A DNA stretch of 64,000 nucleotides, taken from Tricholoma matsutake. Lineage: Eukaryota; Basidiomycota; Agaricomycetes; Agaricales; Tricholomataceae. Below, piece by piece: positions 53,838 to 64,000 of the stretch. The stretch's first letter is position 1; every line of letters starts with the position of its first letter. Made by a program: the position numbers and the translations under genes. Below the pieces are notes generated by a model. The model worked only from the letters and a program-made list of their open reading frames with translations. It made no database searches and was not told where the DNA came from. Location: the NCBI GenBank assembly GCA_026075535.2, contig AP026538.1, forward strand, positions 7,130,001 to 7,194,000, given 5' to 3'.

Positions 53838-55760
53838 TTACGGTCGGCCACCGCGTCCTGCGGGATGGTAAGAAGGAGGGGAGCAAGAGTTACGTCTCGC
53901 ACTCACCTCGTCATAGCGCGCCTTGATCCAATCACGGTCAAAGCGATGTCGCCAGAAGTTGCACCGACGATCGTCGGCTGCGTGATTTTTCCGGCAGTTG
54001 ATACACCTAGCTGGGTGGGGACAGGCTGCCCCCTCTGGGGTAGCTGGGACGGGAGGGTTCGCCTTGGCGTTTCCCTTACAACACCCTGCGAGGGCACGAT
54101 GGTGCTCCTTGCAGTGTGGGCCTGCGCAGGCCGGACATTTGGTCTGCGGAGCTCTGCATGCTGGGGTGGGGTGACCCCACTTCCAGCACCGTTGGCAGAT
54201 AGGCAACCCAGGGTTCGCCCTGGCAGCCCTAATGTAAGTGACGTAGCGTCCAAATTGGACGCCCCGACCGATAAGAGCCTTGGCTCGTGCACCGCTGACT
54301 GAGTCAGCGATGTTAAGATAGACGGTGCACGTATCCGACATTTTCGAATCACGTACAACACGGGGGGGGACTTGTAGCACTGCGAGATCCGATATTCCGG
54401 ACTTCCCCAGGTGTGCAACGACGACGTCAGGCGTAAGAGCCTTGTCGTTAGCGACGAATGGCACATCGACCAGCTTGAGGTACGATGTGGAGGTGGGTAA
54501 CGCTGCATCTACTTGCAACGCGAAAGGAAACGCCTTGTGGGCCGCCTCCTTGAAACAGCGAAGGTCCTCCTCGGAGGCCACGACGTCTGTAGCTACTGAT
54601 AGGTTACCAGCGTGCATTGATGCAGATTGGGCCACTAGTTTAGAGTGGTGCAATCCGAGGGTGACTCAGACATGGTCCAAGAAGTCGGCAGGGTTCGTTT
54701 CCGCCCCCAGGGGGGGACGAACGTGCACCAAGACCTGTCGTCTCGACGGTCCATGGACAGTAGGCGATGGCTTTGCAGCCTTCGGTTTGGAGGGACCCAC
54801 ATGCTGCTGTATGTCGGCCAGCTTATCGGTCGGAAGTTCAGGGAAGGCCTTGGCTAGTCGCACAAGGCCATCCATGGAAGTGTTAGGTGCTCGCCCCCCA
54901 GGGAAGCGAGCGACCTGAGCAAAGGTTCCCCTGCCCGAAGGCCTGGTGGACCAGTTCACGGGGGGAGGAGGTCCTCGACCCCATGACGATGAGACACCCC
55001 CTGCTGGGGGTTTAGGAAGAGGTTGAGCCCCTTTCGGGCCTCGAGTCCTCGTTGATTTGTGAGGGGGGGGGCGTTGCCCATCCCATCCCTCCAGGTACTC
55101 CGTCCTTGGGACGTCGTTAGGATCGTTAGTGGCAGTACCCGACCTAGGTCGTTTGCTGCCCCCAGCCATCCTGTCTATCGCACCCCGGAGCGTGGCGTTC
55201 CCAGAGTTGCGATCAATGCCAGCCTCGGCAGCTGCTACCAGCACCGAGCCCAGTTGTTCGGCTATGAGCTGCCGTTCCTCAGCAGTCGGTCGTCTAGATC
55301 CCGTCCTGTTGAGGACAACTCGGAATCCATTTGCATACTCTCCCAGGTCACTGGCGAAGGTCTGGGGTCCACTCCAGTCGTCGCTAGTCATCTCCGTGTC
55401 TTGAATGACATGGGTAGAGAGGTTATCGGCCACTTCATCAGCCCACGAAGCAGGTGTTGAAGGGGTAGCCGGAGGTGCAGGAGACGCAGTTGCATCCCTG
55501 GAAGATAGCGCTGGCACGCTGAAGCACTGTGCTCGCGGAGTGACAGTACCCGCCCCGTAGGGGGAGGGGGTTGGAGAGCCTCTTTGGGTCCTGTGAGGGC
55601 CCACTGAGGGTGCAATCTGTGTGGACCTGCGGCTCGAAGAGAGCCGCAGGGAATCAATGGGGTCATCGCCGGGAGTTCTGGGCGTACCGGATCTAGAGGG
55701 TCCCCCCTCGTCCATCGCCTCACCCGATCTCCCCCTACTTCTGGAATACGAATCAGACAT
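53838..55760 (-). pseudogene. LINE ORF1 (gag-like), N5, single TGA
   Basis: MSDSYSRSRGRSGEAMDEGG (55760) to RGGRP-TAA (53838), about 640 codons in one frame, broken only by TGA at 54666-54668 (DHV*VTLGL). Pro/Ser/Thr-rich N-terminus, DYxxGWDGQRPPPHKSTRTR basic segment, VNWSTRPSGRGTFAQVARFP, central HHSKLVAQSASMHAGNLSVA region, then three CCHC-type knuckles: CQRCWKWGHPTPAC, CPACAGPHCKEHH and CINCRKNHAADDRRC. This is the reference ORF1 for the family here. Confidence 0.88.
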
Positions 55761-55888
55761 GCGTTGGTAAGACGCTGGTTATACCGGATCGCTGGGATCG
55801 AGGACGGATTGAGCTGCAAAGTGTGAAAACGGAGTCGATGAAATTTTTTGTGGCTGTGCACGTCGCGGTAAGAAGACAAGAAGCGATG

Positions 55889-57989
55889 ACGACTGACTAC
55901 CTGTTGGAATACACCGTCGCTAAAAGGGGCCAGGTGATGGTGCCCCCTGACGGCTAGGACAATGCTCTGGTGGCCGCTTCTCACCACCAACTCTCCACCT
56001 CCGGTGCTCACTCCTTTGGGGTGTTATGACCCGGGTTCAATCTTCTCCCACTAGGTAGCAGGATGTGCAGCCTGCCTGCCCCCTCGGAGCGTTTGGAGGC
56101 TGTATCAGGTGGACCTGGAACTGAGACAAGGGGCCAGCTGTTATCGATCTTATGCTACATACTTTGACTGTTATCGTCATTTACCTGTGCTAACTCACTC
56201 TCAATGCCCAAATGGCTGAACAGAGACCAAACCCCATGCTGGGGCCTTCATGACCCCTCCTTGATTACGGGTGACATCGTTGGCGATGATGCCCAAGACT
56301 ACGACACCCGGTTCACACAGAACAAACCAGAGGTAGCAGCTGCATTAGGCAGTTTGAGATCTGTGGGCTGGGGAGGACCTCCCTGACCCTGATGATTGCA
56401 AGGACCTTCTTGCTATGCAGGAGGCCCTCACTTATACCAAAGGTGGCCTCTAGGCAAGCTATCGATCGTGTGCAATGAGTGCAAGATGTTGTCATCGCAC
56501 ACAGACAATGGACACAAAGCCTCGAACAAGAGGATGTGCATTCACAGGAGCTCAGCATTGCTTGGGTCCCTTTATCCAGAGGCACTCCCTGCCCCGTCAC
56601 TGCCTTTGTTTCCCCCCCTCCCCGAGTGGGTGGAGGATGAAGTGCTGTTATCTAGGGATGAGCGGTTGGAAGTTGAATCCACCTCTCCTTCCATGCTACA
56701 TCTACTGGATGCGATGACCACCTTTGTTGGTACCATCTGAGTGTCAACCTTACACTGCGTATTTTGATTAATAGAATCCTATACCAGTACTAACTTGTTC
56801 TCAATGCCTATATACCAAAGGTGGGCCCAGACTCACCTCTAGGCAAGCTATCGATCGTGTGCAATGAGTGCAAGGTGTCGTCGTCGCACACAGACAATGG
56901 ACACAAAGCCTCAAACAAGAGGATGTGCATTCACAGGAGCTCAGCATCACTGAGTCCCTTTATCTGGAGGCACTTCCTGCCCTGTCACCGCCTTTGTTCC
57001 CCCCCTCCCTGAGTGGGTGGAGAGCGAAGTGCTGTTATCTAGGGATGGGAGGTTGGAGGTCGAATCCACCTCTCCTTCCATGCTACATCTACTGGACATG
57101 ATGACCACCTTTGTTGGTACTGTCTGAGTGTCAACCTTACGCTGCGTATTTTGATGAATAGAATCCTATACCAGTACTAACTCATTCTCAATGCCTAAAT
57201 GGAGGCCAACCAGAGACCATCATTCCGATGACCTTGCGCCTCCGGCAGCTGTCTCAGCTCCCTATGTGGCGATGCCAATAGCTCCAACAGAGCTTCAAGC
57301 TGGGGAACCCTCATCCCCAGTACGGTGCTGCCGTCATCCCAGACAGCTGTGCCATTACTAGTGTGGGGCATTCTGCTCCACACCCATCACCGCCAGTCCA
57401 CTGGCTGCTGTCGGGTTGGTGACAAGTGTCGCCACCCTTTACCTTCTCCCCGCTGTGGGGGGGACATTGTCATCAAGCGCATGCATGCGGTAGCATTTGC
57501 TCAAGGGAGGCCTTGGCCCCCTGCCTACGGCAGTTCTGGTGAATAACCAGGTGAACAACCAGCTGCCACATCACTGTCACTCGTGCATGGCACGGTGATG
57601 GTCCACCTCATTCATCTGGGGTGGTCAACCCTCACTGGCTGGAAATATGCAGATGGTTATTCCTCCCGCAAGGGGGATTTACGGTGAATTAACACTGCTG
57701 CACCTGGTCTGACTTTGGTTGGACATGTGGTTGGGGGACTGTTTTGCTCCAGTGGGCGATCTAATGGCTAGCCTTGGGAGGGGGGGCTCCCCCTGCAGAT
57801 TATTGCCTTTCCTGGCTGAGAGGCCAATGTCTGTGGCACTGCCTGCCTAAAGTGGCTAAAATGAGGACCTGGGTAGGAGATGGGCAAGGGGAACGCATAG
57901 ATAGAGTAGTACCCAAGTTTGTACCCTGCTCTGCAGACTGCGTTTGAGCCCCACATTATAAATTCTGATCCAAAAAAAAAAAAAAAAAA
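55889..57989 (+). mobile_element. Element B copy B9, 5'-truncated
   Basis: Starts in the B 5' untranslated region (GACTACCTGTTGGAATACAC) directly after the 5' end of N5 and ends with CACATTATAAATTCTGATCC plus an A run to 57989. An internal segment is duplicated: 56436-56811 and about 56812-57199 both run from ATACCAAAGGTGG to TTCTCAATGCCTA. CpG-poor, old copy. Confidence 0.85.
56204..57366 (+). pseudogene. Element B protein remnant, copy B9
   Basis: MPKWLNRDQTPCWGLHDPSL at 56204, a frameshift after SLRSVGWGG, the middle region PLFPPLPEWVEDEVLLSRDE at about 56590-56680 and again at about 56990-57050 because of the duplication, then a second MPKW start and the C-terminal SYVAMPIAPTELQAGEPSSP tail. 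Subfamily II; untranslatable. Confidence 0.6.
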
Positions 57990-59067
57990 GTCCATGTAAC
58001 CCCAATTTCTGTTTACATTTTGACTAAATATGCATAAATTGTGGGGTCAATCTAAGTCTTTCCCTCATTTACGTTCGGCCACCGCGTCCTGCAGGATGGT
58101 AAGTGGGAGGGGAGCAAGAGTTATGTCTCGTACTCACCTCATCATAGCAAGCTTTGATCCAATCATGGTCAAAGCGATGTCGCCAAAAGTTGCACTGATG
58201 ATCATCGGATGCATGATTCTTCCAGCAATTTAGGCACCTAGCCAGGTGAGGACAGGCAACCCCCTCTGGGGTGGCTGGGACTGGAGGGTTCACTTTCATG
58301 TTTCCCTTGCAACATCCGGCCAGAGCACAGTGGTGCTCCTTACGGTGTGGGCCTGCGCAGATTGGACACTTCGACTGTGGTGCTCTGCATGCTGGGGTGG
58401 GGTGTCCCCATTTCCAGGATCATTGGCATAATGGCAGGCCAGGATTTGCCCTGGCTGCTCTAACATAAGCAACATAGCATCCAAATTGGACACCATGCCC
58501 GATGAGAGCTTTTGCTAATGCACCACTGACTGAGTCAGCGATGTTGAGATAGATGGTGCATGTGTCTGACATCTTCGAATCATGTACTACCCAAGGGGGG
58601 ACTTGCAATACAGTAAGGTCAGAGATGCCTGACTTTCCAAGGTGTGCAATCATGACGTCAGGTGTAATGGCCTTGTCGTTAGCAATGTATGGAACATCGA
58701 CCAACTTGAGGTACGACGTAGAGGAGGTAACGCTGCATTGAATTGCAGCGCGAAGGGGAAGGCCTTGTGAGCTGCCTCCTTGAAACATCGTAGGTCCTCC
58801 TCAGAGGCAACTACATCCGTGGACACCGAGAGGTTCCCAGCATGCATGGTAGCTGATTGGGCCACTAGCTTGGAGTGGTGCAGTCCTAGGGTCATCTGGA
58901 CATAGTCCAGGAAGTCTGCAGGGTTCATTCCTTCCTCAAGGGGAGGTCGAACGTGTACTAGGACCTGTCATCTTGACGGTCCGTGGACAGTGGGCAAAGG
59001 CTTTGCAGCCTTGGGCCTGGAGGGGCCAATGTGCTGCTGAATGTCAGCCAGCTTGTCGGTGGGAAGC
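57990..59067 (-). mobile_element. LINE fragment Q: ORF2 start and most of ORF1
   Basis: Minus-strand LINE from the first ORF2 codons (57990; TAA-ATG junction kept near 58070) back through zinc knuckles (CLNCWKNHASDDHQC) and the central LGLHHSKLVAQSATMHAGNL region to ADIQQH near 59040. A 5-bp indel near 58730 shifts the frame. At 59067 it jumps to LINE ORF2 C-terminal sequence (fragment R). Confidence 0.8.
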
Positions 59068-59523
59068 AGACTCACAGAATGTGATCCCGAGTTTGAATCT
59101 CAGGACCGAGGCACCAACATTGGTAGTCCCCGTCGAGGGAGAAACAATGACGATACTCCCCTATAGGAGCATGGCCAGTGATCATACGAGTTGCATGGGA
59201 GGTGTCAGTAGTGCTGTTTCCCATGACTTTCAGCCACGGCCCACCCTTGTGGGTTGAGGGTAGAACTGGTTTAGTTGGAGGAAGTGCCATCCATGGTACG
59301 ACGGTTCAGCAAACTGTGTGTGCCAATCCTTGCAAACCACTTTTTCGACCTGGTTTCTAAGGTAGTCTAGAGATGTCTGGGGGTGTCTGCCCACGGAGAT
59401 CTTGGTGGATGTAGCTACATCATGAGCCATCTTGTGTATGTTCCACTCGAATTTAGAGGGGACATGCCAGAATGTAACATTTCTCTCTTCATCTCCGGCT
59501 AGCCAGGGATAAAGTGAGCAACA
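59068..59523 (-). mobile_element. LINE fragment R: RNase H C-terminal part
   Basis: Minus-strand SLYPWLAGDEERNVTFWHVP.., HKMAHDVATSTKISVGRHPQ, ..GDYQCWCLGPEIQTRDHIL. Fused on the left to ORF1 sequence of fragment Q and on the right to gypsy G2 without TSD or poly(A), so it is a recombination product. Confidence 0.78.
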
Positions 59524-61730
59524 GAATTTCATGACTATTCCCCTCTCTGAACCTTCAAAGTCAGGTGAAGATGTACCTGCCCCTCCTCTCTCTACCTCTA
59601 CCTCACACCCCAAAATTAAATCATGGGAGCGCAAACTACCACGCAAATATATTGTTGCATCCACTCCCTCTGCACACTCCTTGAACCTGGCGATCAAACT
59701 ATAGACTACTGACACTGGACAGATACTTGGTGTCTCTGTGCTCCTAGACTCTGGTGCTACTGGTTCCTTCATTGACACTAACCTCACATGACAACATCGC
59801 CTGAATACTCGCTCGCTCTCGCGTCCGATACCTGTTTATAATGTGGATGGATCCCCAAATGAAGCTGGTGCCATCCAAAAGGTTGTGGACCTGGTCCTCT
59901 GTTACAAAGATCATAGTGAGTGTACACTTTTTGCTGTCACTCAGTTAGGGAAGCAGAAGGTGATTTTGGGCTATCCGTGGCTTCGAGACCATAACCCAGA
60001 TGTTAACTAGCATACTGGGGAGGTCACCATGAGCTGATGTCCATCCAGCTGTCGCACCTGTTTCATGGAAGCCAGACAAGAGTGCCATGGACAAAGGGCC
60101 TCAGTACAATGCACTCAGAAGTGTCGTGCTGGACCCCTACCTCTGCCTGAAGTGGAGTTGGAGGGGGTTCCTGATCTGATACCAGACTCAGATGATGATG
60201 AGGAGGAAGCAGAGGAAGTTGAGGAAGGGGATCGGATTTTCTACACTGTGATTTGTCCATTGCATGAGGTGTGTGCTACATCAAACATATCCCAGCACCT
60301 TGCCGAGGCCTTCCACAAAAACAATACTGCTAAATCCTCTACTGACTCCTTACTCCCTCATCTTCATGAGTTTGAGGACGTGTTCTCCAAGGAATCATTC
60401 GATTCTCTCCCTGCACGCAAGCTGTGGGATCATGCCATTGAACTCATCCCCGGTACAACCCCTTCCTCCTGCAAGGTCTATCCTCTTTCTCCTGAGGAAC
60501 AGCGACAGCTCAACCAATTCATCGATGAACACCTAACCTCTGGACATATTTGACCATCCAAATCACCCGTGGCCTCTCCCTTTTTCTTTGTCAAGAAGAA
60601 GGATGGCTCACTTTGTCCAGTTCAAGACTATAGAAGGCTCAACAACATCACGGTCAAAAATTGCTACCCGCTACCTCTCATCTCCGAACTTGTGAACCAA
60701 CTCCGTGGAGCGCGATACTTCACCAAACTTGACGTCTGTTGGGGTTACAATAATGTGAGGATAAAGGAGGGAGATGAGTGGAAGGCAGCCTTTCGTACCA
60801 ACCATGGTCTTTTTGAACCGCTTGTCATGTTCTTTGGCCTTACTAATAGTCCTGCCACCTTCCAGACCATGATGAATGACATCTTCCATGACCTCATCCT
60901 CAAGGGCATCATCTGTATCTACCTCGATGATATCCTCATCTTCACTTGCACAGTGGAAGAGCATCGTCGCATTATGCACCTCATCTTGGACCGACTTCGA
61001 CAGTACAAACTCTACCTTTGCCAGGACAAGTGTGAGTTTGAGAAGACCAAGATTGAGTACCTCAGCCTGATTATCTCGGAGGGCCAGGTAGAGATGGATC
61101 CAGTCAAGGTGAATGGGGTCACAGCATGGCCGATGCCCACGAACAAGAAAGAGGTGCAGTCCTTTTTAGGCTTCATCAATTTCTACTGGCGTTTTATCAA
61201 GGATTTCTCACATCATGCATGACCACTGTTTGACTTGACTGGCAAGGAGGCATGGCAGTGGGACAATGCACAGCAGGAGGCGTTCGAAAAGCTTCAAGAG
61301 ATGGTCACTTTTGCTCCCATCCTTACCTTTGCTGATGATTCGCACCCTTTTCGTGTAGAAGCCGACAGTTCTGACTTTGCAACAGGTGCCGTGTTGTCTC
61401 AGCAGTCTCCGGAGGACCAGAAGTGGCATCCTGTTGCGTTCTACTCCAAAAGCCTTAGTGCTGTGGAATGAAACTATGAGATCCATGACAAGGAGATGTT
61501 GGTGATAATGCATGCGCTTGAGGAGTGGCGACACTTCCTTGAGGGTGCCCTACACAAGGTGGAAATTTGGATGGATCACAAGAATCTCGAGTACTTTATG
61601 ATGGCCAAGAAATTGAACCGTCGTCAAGCTCGTTGGTCCCTGTATCTATCCAGGTTCGACTTCTCCTTGCGCCACTGTCCAGGTCACAGCATGGGGAAGA
61701 CCGATGCCCTCTCCCAATGTGCAGATCACG
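59524..61730 (+). mobile_element. Ty3/gypsy element G2, protease to RNase H (partial)
   Basis: Plus-strand internal part of a second gypsy family. The start is truncated against LINE R. B10 is inserted at 61731, and the remaining 63974-64000 after its TSD is the continuation. No LTR lies inside the window. Confidence 0.88.
59524..61730 (+). pseudogene. gypsy G2 pol: protease, RT, RNase H
   Basis: All pieces lie in one frame with no frameshift. Protease: GVSVLLDSGATGSFIDTNL, VILGYPWLRDHNPD. Acidic linker (DLIPDSDDDEEEAEEVEEGD). [89 protein letters not shown] (catalytic YLDD intact). RNase [56 protein letters not shown]. In-frame stops: TGA at 59789, 60035, 60551, 61220 and 61469, and TAG at 59702 and 60008. 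At 60551, 61220 and 61469 the family normally has Arg. Confidence 0.88.
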
Positions 61731-63959
61731 ACCGTCGCTCCTTGACTTGTTACAACCACTATAAACAGTGGTAAACACTCCTGCTTGATGTTGGTAGCAA
61801 TGTCGAGACTCCAATTTTGGTCCGATTTTCGATCGGATTTCACCATCACGAACGCTCTCGGCGTCTCCAGGCCTACCCTGATTTGCTAAGAGATCCGTCC
61901 ATCCGATCTCCGTGGATGCCCCGGTCATTGTTTTTGACAATGGCTGCTATTCGTCTCGTTCTCCTGGGCTTCGAGGATCCTGACTAGGTGAGTGTTGTCT
62001 ATGAAAGAGTAGTCTAGGTCCCTCTGGGGGCTTAGAGTGGGTGTGGGATGCCTGCTTCAACACTCGCCCAAGTCGTCACACTCGTCTAGGTGGGGGAGGT
62101 CTGGCTTAGGGAGGAGGGACATTATCACTGGACTGCTGGTCGTCTGGGAGGCTTCCAGCCTCCATGCTCTGTGAGTTTCTATTACTAGAGACATGCTACA
62201 CTGACTACCCACTGGAATACACCATCGTTAAAAGGGGCCGGGCGATGGTGCCCCCTAGCGGCTAGGCTTACACCTCGGTGGCCGCTCCTCACCACTATCC
62301 CTCTACCTCCGGTGCTCACTCCTCTGGGGTGTTATGACCCGGGTTCAATCTTCTCCCACTGGGCTACAGGATGTGCGGCCTGTTCCCCCCTCGGAGCATT
62401 CGGAGGCAGTATCGGGTGGACCCGGAATAGAGATAAGGGATCACCCGTTATCGATGGCACGCTGCGTATTTCGATTTTTACCATCATCTACAAGCACTAA
62501 CTTCCTCTCAATGCCTAAACGGCGAACTAGAGACCAAACACTGCGTTGGGGTCTACACAACCCCTCCCTGATTACGGGCGACATCTATGATGATGGCGTC
62601 CAAGACTACGACACCCGGTACGATCACGACGATCCGGGTGTAGCTACTGCCCTATGGGCAGTTAGAGATCTATGGGCTGGAGAGGACCTCTCCGACCCTG
62701 AGGATGATGAGGACTCTCTTGCTATGCAAGAGGCCCTCAATTACGCCGAGAGCAGCCCCAAGCTGGCCTCGAGGCAAACGATCGACCGTGTGCTGTGGGC
62801 GCAGGACGTCCACGTCGCACATAAACGATGGACTCGCAGTCTCGAACGCAAGGACATGTACACTCAGGAGCTCGGCATTGCTGAGCTCTTCTATCCGGAG
62901 GCATCCCCTGCCCCGTTACCGCCTTTGCCCCCCATCCCTGAGCTGGTGGAGGACAAAGCGCCGTTATCTGTGAATGAGAGGCTGGAAATCGAAGCCACCT
63001 CTCATGCCATGCTACACCAACTCGACGCGATGACCATGTTCATTGGTACCGTCCGTACATCCGCCGTTCCCCCTGCAGAGAGGAACGCATGGCGCCAAAT
63101 GGCCTGGGAGTTATTCACGACCACCTGGCGATTGTCTGAGACGATGTCGGTGGAACTAGCAGCCGTTCCGACACCTCTCGACCTCACGTCTCCGGCAGCC
63201 TTCCGGGCTTCCTACGCGGCGGTGCACACCGCTCAATCAGAGCCTCAATCTGGGGAACCCTCGTCCCCAGCATGGCGCCGTCGTCCTCGAGGTCCTCGTG
63301 GACAGCAGCGCCGCAACTAGTACAGGGGGCTATCCCCCTCTACCTTCACGGCCACCAAGTAACTGGTGGCCACTATCGGGATGGTGACATGGTGTTGCTT
63401 CCCTATACCTTCCCCCCACTGCGGGGGGGACGATGTCATCGAGTGCGTGCACATAGGTGCATTTGCTCGAGGGGGGTCTCGGCCCCCTACTTACGGCGGT
63501 CACGGTGAATAACCAGGTGAACAACCACCCGCCTTGTTACTGTCACTTGTGCACAACACGGTGATGGTCCACCTCATTCGTCTGGGGTGGTCAATCCTTG
63601 TTGGCTGGAAAAACGCAGACGGTTATTCCTCCCGCAAGGGGGGATTTACGGTGAATTAACACTGCTGCGCCTGGTCTGGCCTCGGTCGGACATGTGGCTG
63701 GGGGACCGTTTGCTCCAGGGGGCGATCTAATGGCTAACTTTGGGAGGGGGGGGCGCCCCCTCCAGATTATTGCCTTTCCTGGCTGAGAGGCCAACGTCTG
63801 TGGAACTGCCCGCCTAAAGGTGGCTAAAACGGGGACCTGAGTGGGAGATGGGCGAGGGGAACGCGTAGATAAAGTAGTACCCAAGTTTGTACCTCGCTCC
63901 GCGGACTGCATTCGAGCCCCGCGTTATAAATTCTGATCCAAAAAAAAAAAAAAAAAAAA
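61731..63959 (+). mobile_element. Element B copy B10, full length, 2229 bp
   Basis: 5' ACCGTCGCTCCTTGACTTGT, hairpin, one ORF, 3' CGCGTTATAAATTCTGATCC and about 20 A. The 14-bp TSD ATGTGCAGATCACG is at 61717-61730 and 63960-63973, within the RNase H region of gypsy G2. It differs from B8 by only a few substitutions over 2.2 kb, so both moved recently. Confidence 0.95.
62511..63320 (+). CDS. Element B protein (intact, 269 aa), copy B10
   Basis: Same start (MPKRRTRDQT), length and domain order as the B8 protein. Differences seen by eye are single residues: Pro/Leu after DQT, Glu/Lys in VEDxAPL, Ala/Val in MSxEL, Met/Thr in DLxSP, Val/Ala in YAxVH, and Gln/Trp and Cys/Arg near the Arg-rich C-terminus. 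Function unknown. Confidence 0.75.
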   Translation: MPKRRTRDQTLRWGLHNPSLITGDIYDDGVQDYDTRYDHDDPGVATALWAVRDLWAGEDLSDPEDDEDSLAMQEALNYAESSPKLASRQTIDRVLWAQDVHVAHKRWTRSLERKDMYTQELGIAELFYPEASPAPLPPLPPIPELVEDKAPLSVNERLEIEATSHAMLHQLDAMTMFIGTVRTSAVPPAERNAWRQMAWELFTTTWRLSETMSVELAAVPTPLDLTSPAAFRASYAAVHTAQSEPQSGEPSSPAWRRRPRGPRGQQRRN

Positions 63960-63973
63960 ATGTGCAGATCACG

Positions 63974-64000
63974 GTGATGGTGGTGATGACAATCAAGACA
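63974..64000 (+). mobile_element. Continuation of gypsy G2 after B10
   Basis: GTGATGGTGGTGATGACAAT.. follows the second TSD copy and should be the pol sequence downstream of the RNase H. Too short to identify further. Confidence 0.5.

Larger units (their letters stand above)
47184..55888 (-). mobile_element. LINE N5, best-preserved full-length copy (contains B8)
   Basis: 5' end CATCGCTTCTTGTCTTCTTAC (minus strand) at 55888; poly(A) end at 47184 after TTATAAATTTTTGACCC. Without B8 (2230 bp plus one TSD copy) it is about 6.46 kb. CpG-rich, with very few frameshifts; only a handful of TGA stops. The flanks do not form a TSD (CATGCACCTC left, ACGACTGACTACC right) and belong to B copies in opposite orientations. 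Confidence 0.9.

Noticed and set aside
53901..54508. Second ORF of 201 aa overlapping LINE ORF1
   Set aside because: It is a +1/-1 frame shadow of the gag coding sequence; no conserved motif and broken in other copies.
59524..61730. UGA recoded as arginine or selenocysteine
   Set aside because: Intact CGA codons persist in the same ORFs and sister copies, TAG/TAA stops and active-site losses also occur, and the pattern is explained by CpG decay; no recoding signal seen.

Overview
The window looks like a repeat-rich nuclear region of a basidiomycete fungus, probably an agaricomycete; this is inference. The grounds are short GT-AG introns of about 35-60 bp in the one host-like gene, fungal Tad1-type LINEs with a terminal RNase H, chromodomain Ty3/gypsy elements, and heavy nesting. 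No bacterial genes, rRNA, tRNA or CRISPR arrays were recognised. Almost every coding stretch belongs to a transposable element, and most copies are dead.

Four groups of elements make up nearly everything. (1) A Tad1-like LINE of about 6.5 kb: 5' end ATCGCTTCTTGTCTT, ORF1 = zinc-knuckle gag, ORF2 = endonuclease-RT-RNase H, poly(A) end. (2) A non-autonomous poly(A) retroposon of about 2.23 kb, called element B here. It encodes one unrecognised 269-aa protein and carries the same 5' and 3' termini as the LINE; ten copies or fragments are listed. (3) Ty3/gypsy elements: one complete chromodomain element at 31062-39104 on the minus strand, a second family at 59524-61730 on the plus strand, and an LTR scrap of a third at 45475-46021. 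(4) A 795-bp hAT-like MITE at 39276-40070.

Layout. 1-3877: 5' part of a minus-strand LINE, inserted just past a splice donor of a host gene. 3878-9486: host gene on the minus strand (about a dozen short exons, acidic and Lys/Ser/Pro-rich), with two nested B elements apparently inside a short intron. 9487-10176: host spacer and a possible coding remnant. 10177-15212: scrambled B and LINE pieces. 15225-45038: one plus-strand LINE (L1) blown up by nested insertions: a truncated LINE in ORF1 (itself holding a B and a tiny palindromic insert), a B in the RT, and an 18-kb minus-strand composite in the RNase H region. That composite is LINE M plus LINE P plus the chromodomain gypsy plus the MITE. 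45039-47183: host LINE, LTR scrap and truncated B. 47184-55888: the best-preserved LINE (N5), holding the intact B8. 55889-59523: B and LINE fragments. 59524-64000: gypsy G2 holding the intact B10. Matching target-site duplications (TSDs) fix most of the nesting order.

How the parts work together: the LINE probably supplies the endonuclease and RT that also mobilise element B, because B shares both termini, has a poly(A) tail and makes 13-16-bp TSDs like those of the LINE. The gypsy element shows a likely -1 frameshift site at the gag stop and a Tf1-type self-priming signature. Across LINE, gypsy and B copies, most premature stops are TGA where sister copies or the family motif have CGA (Arg), which points to decay of methylated CpG.
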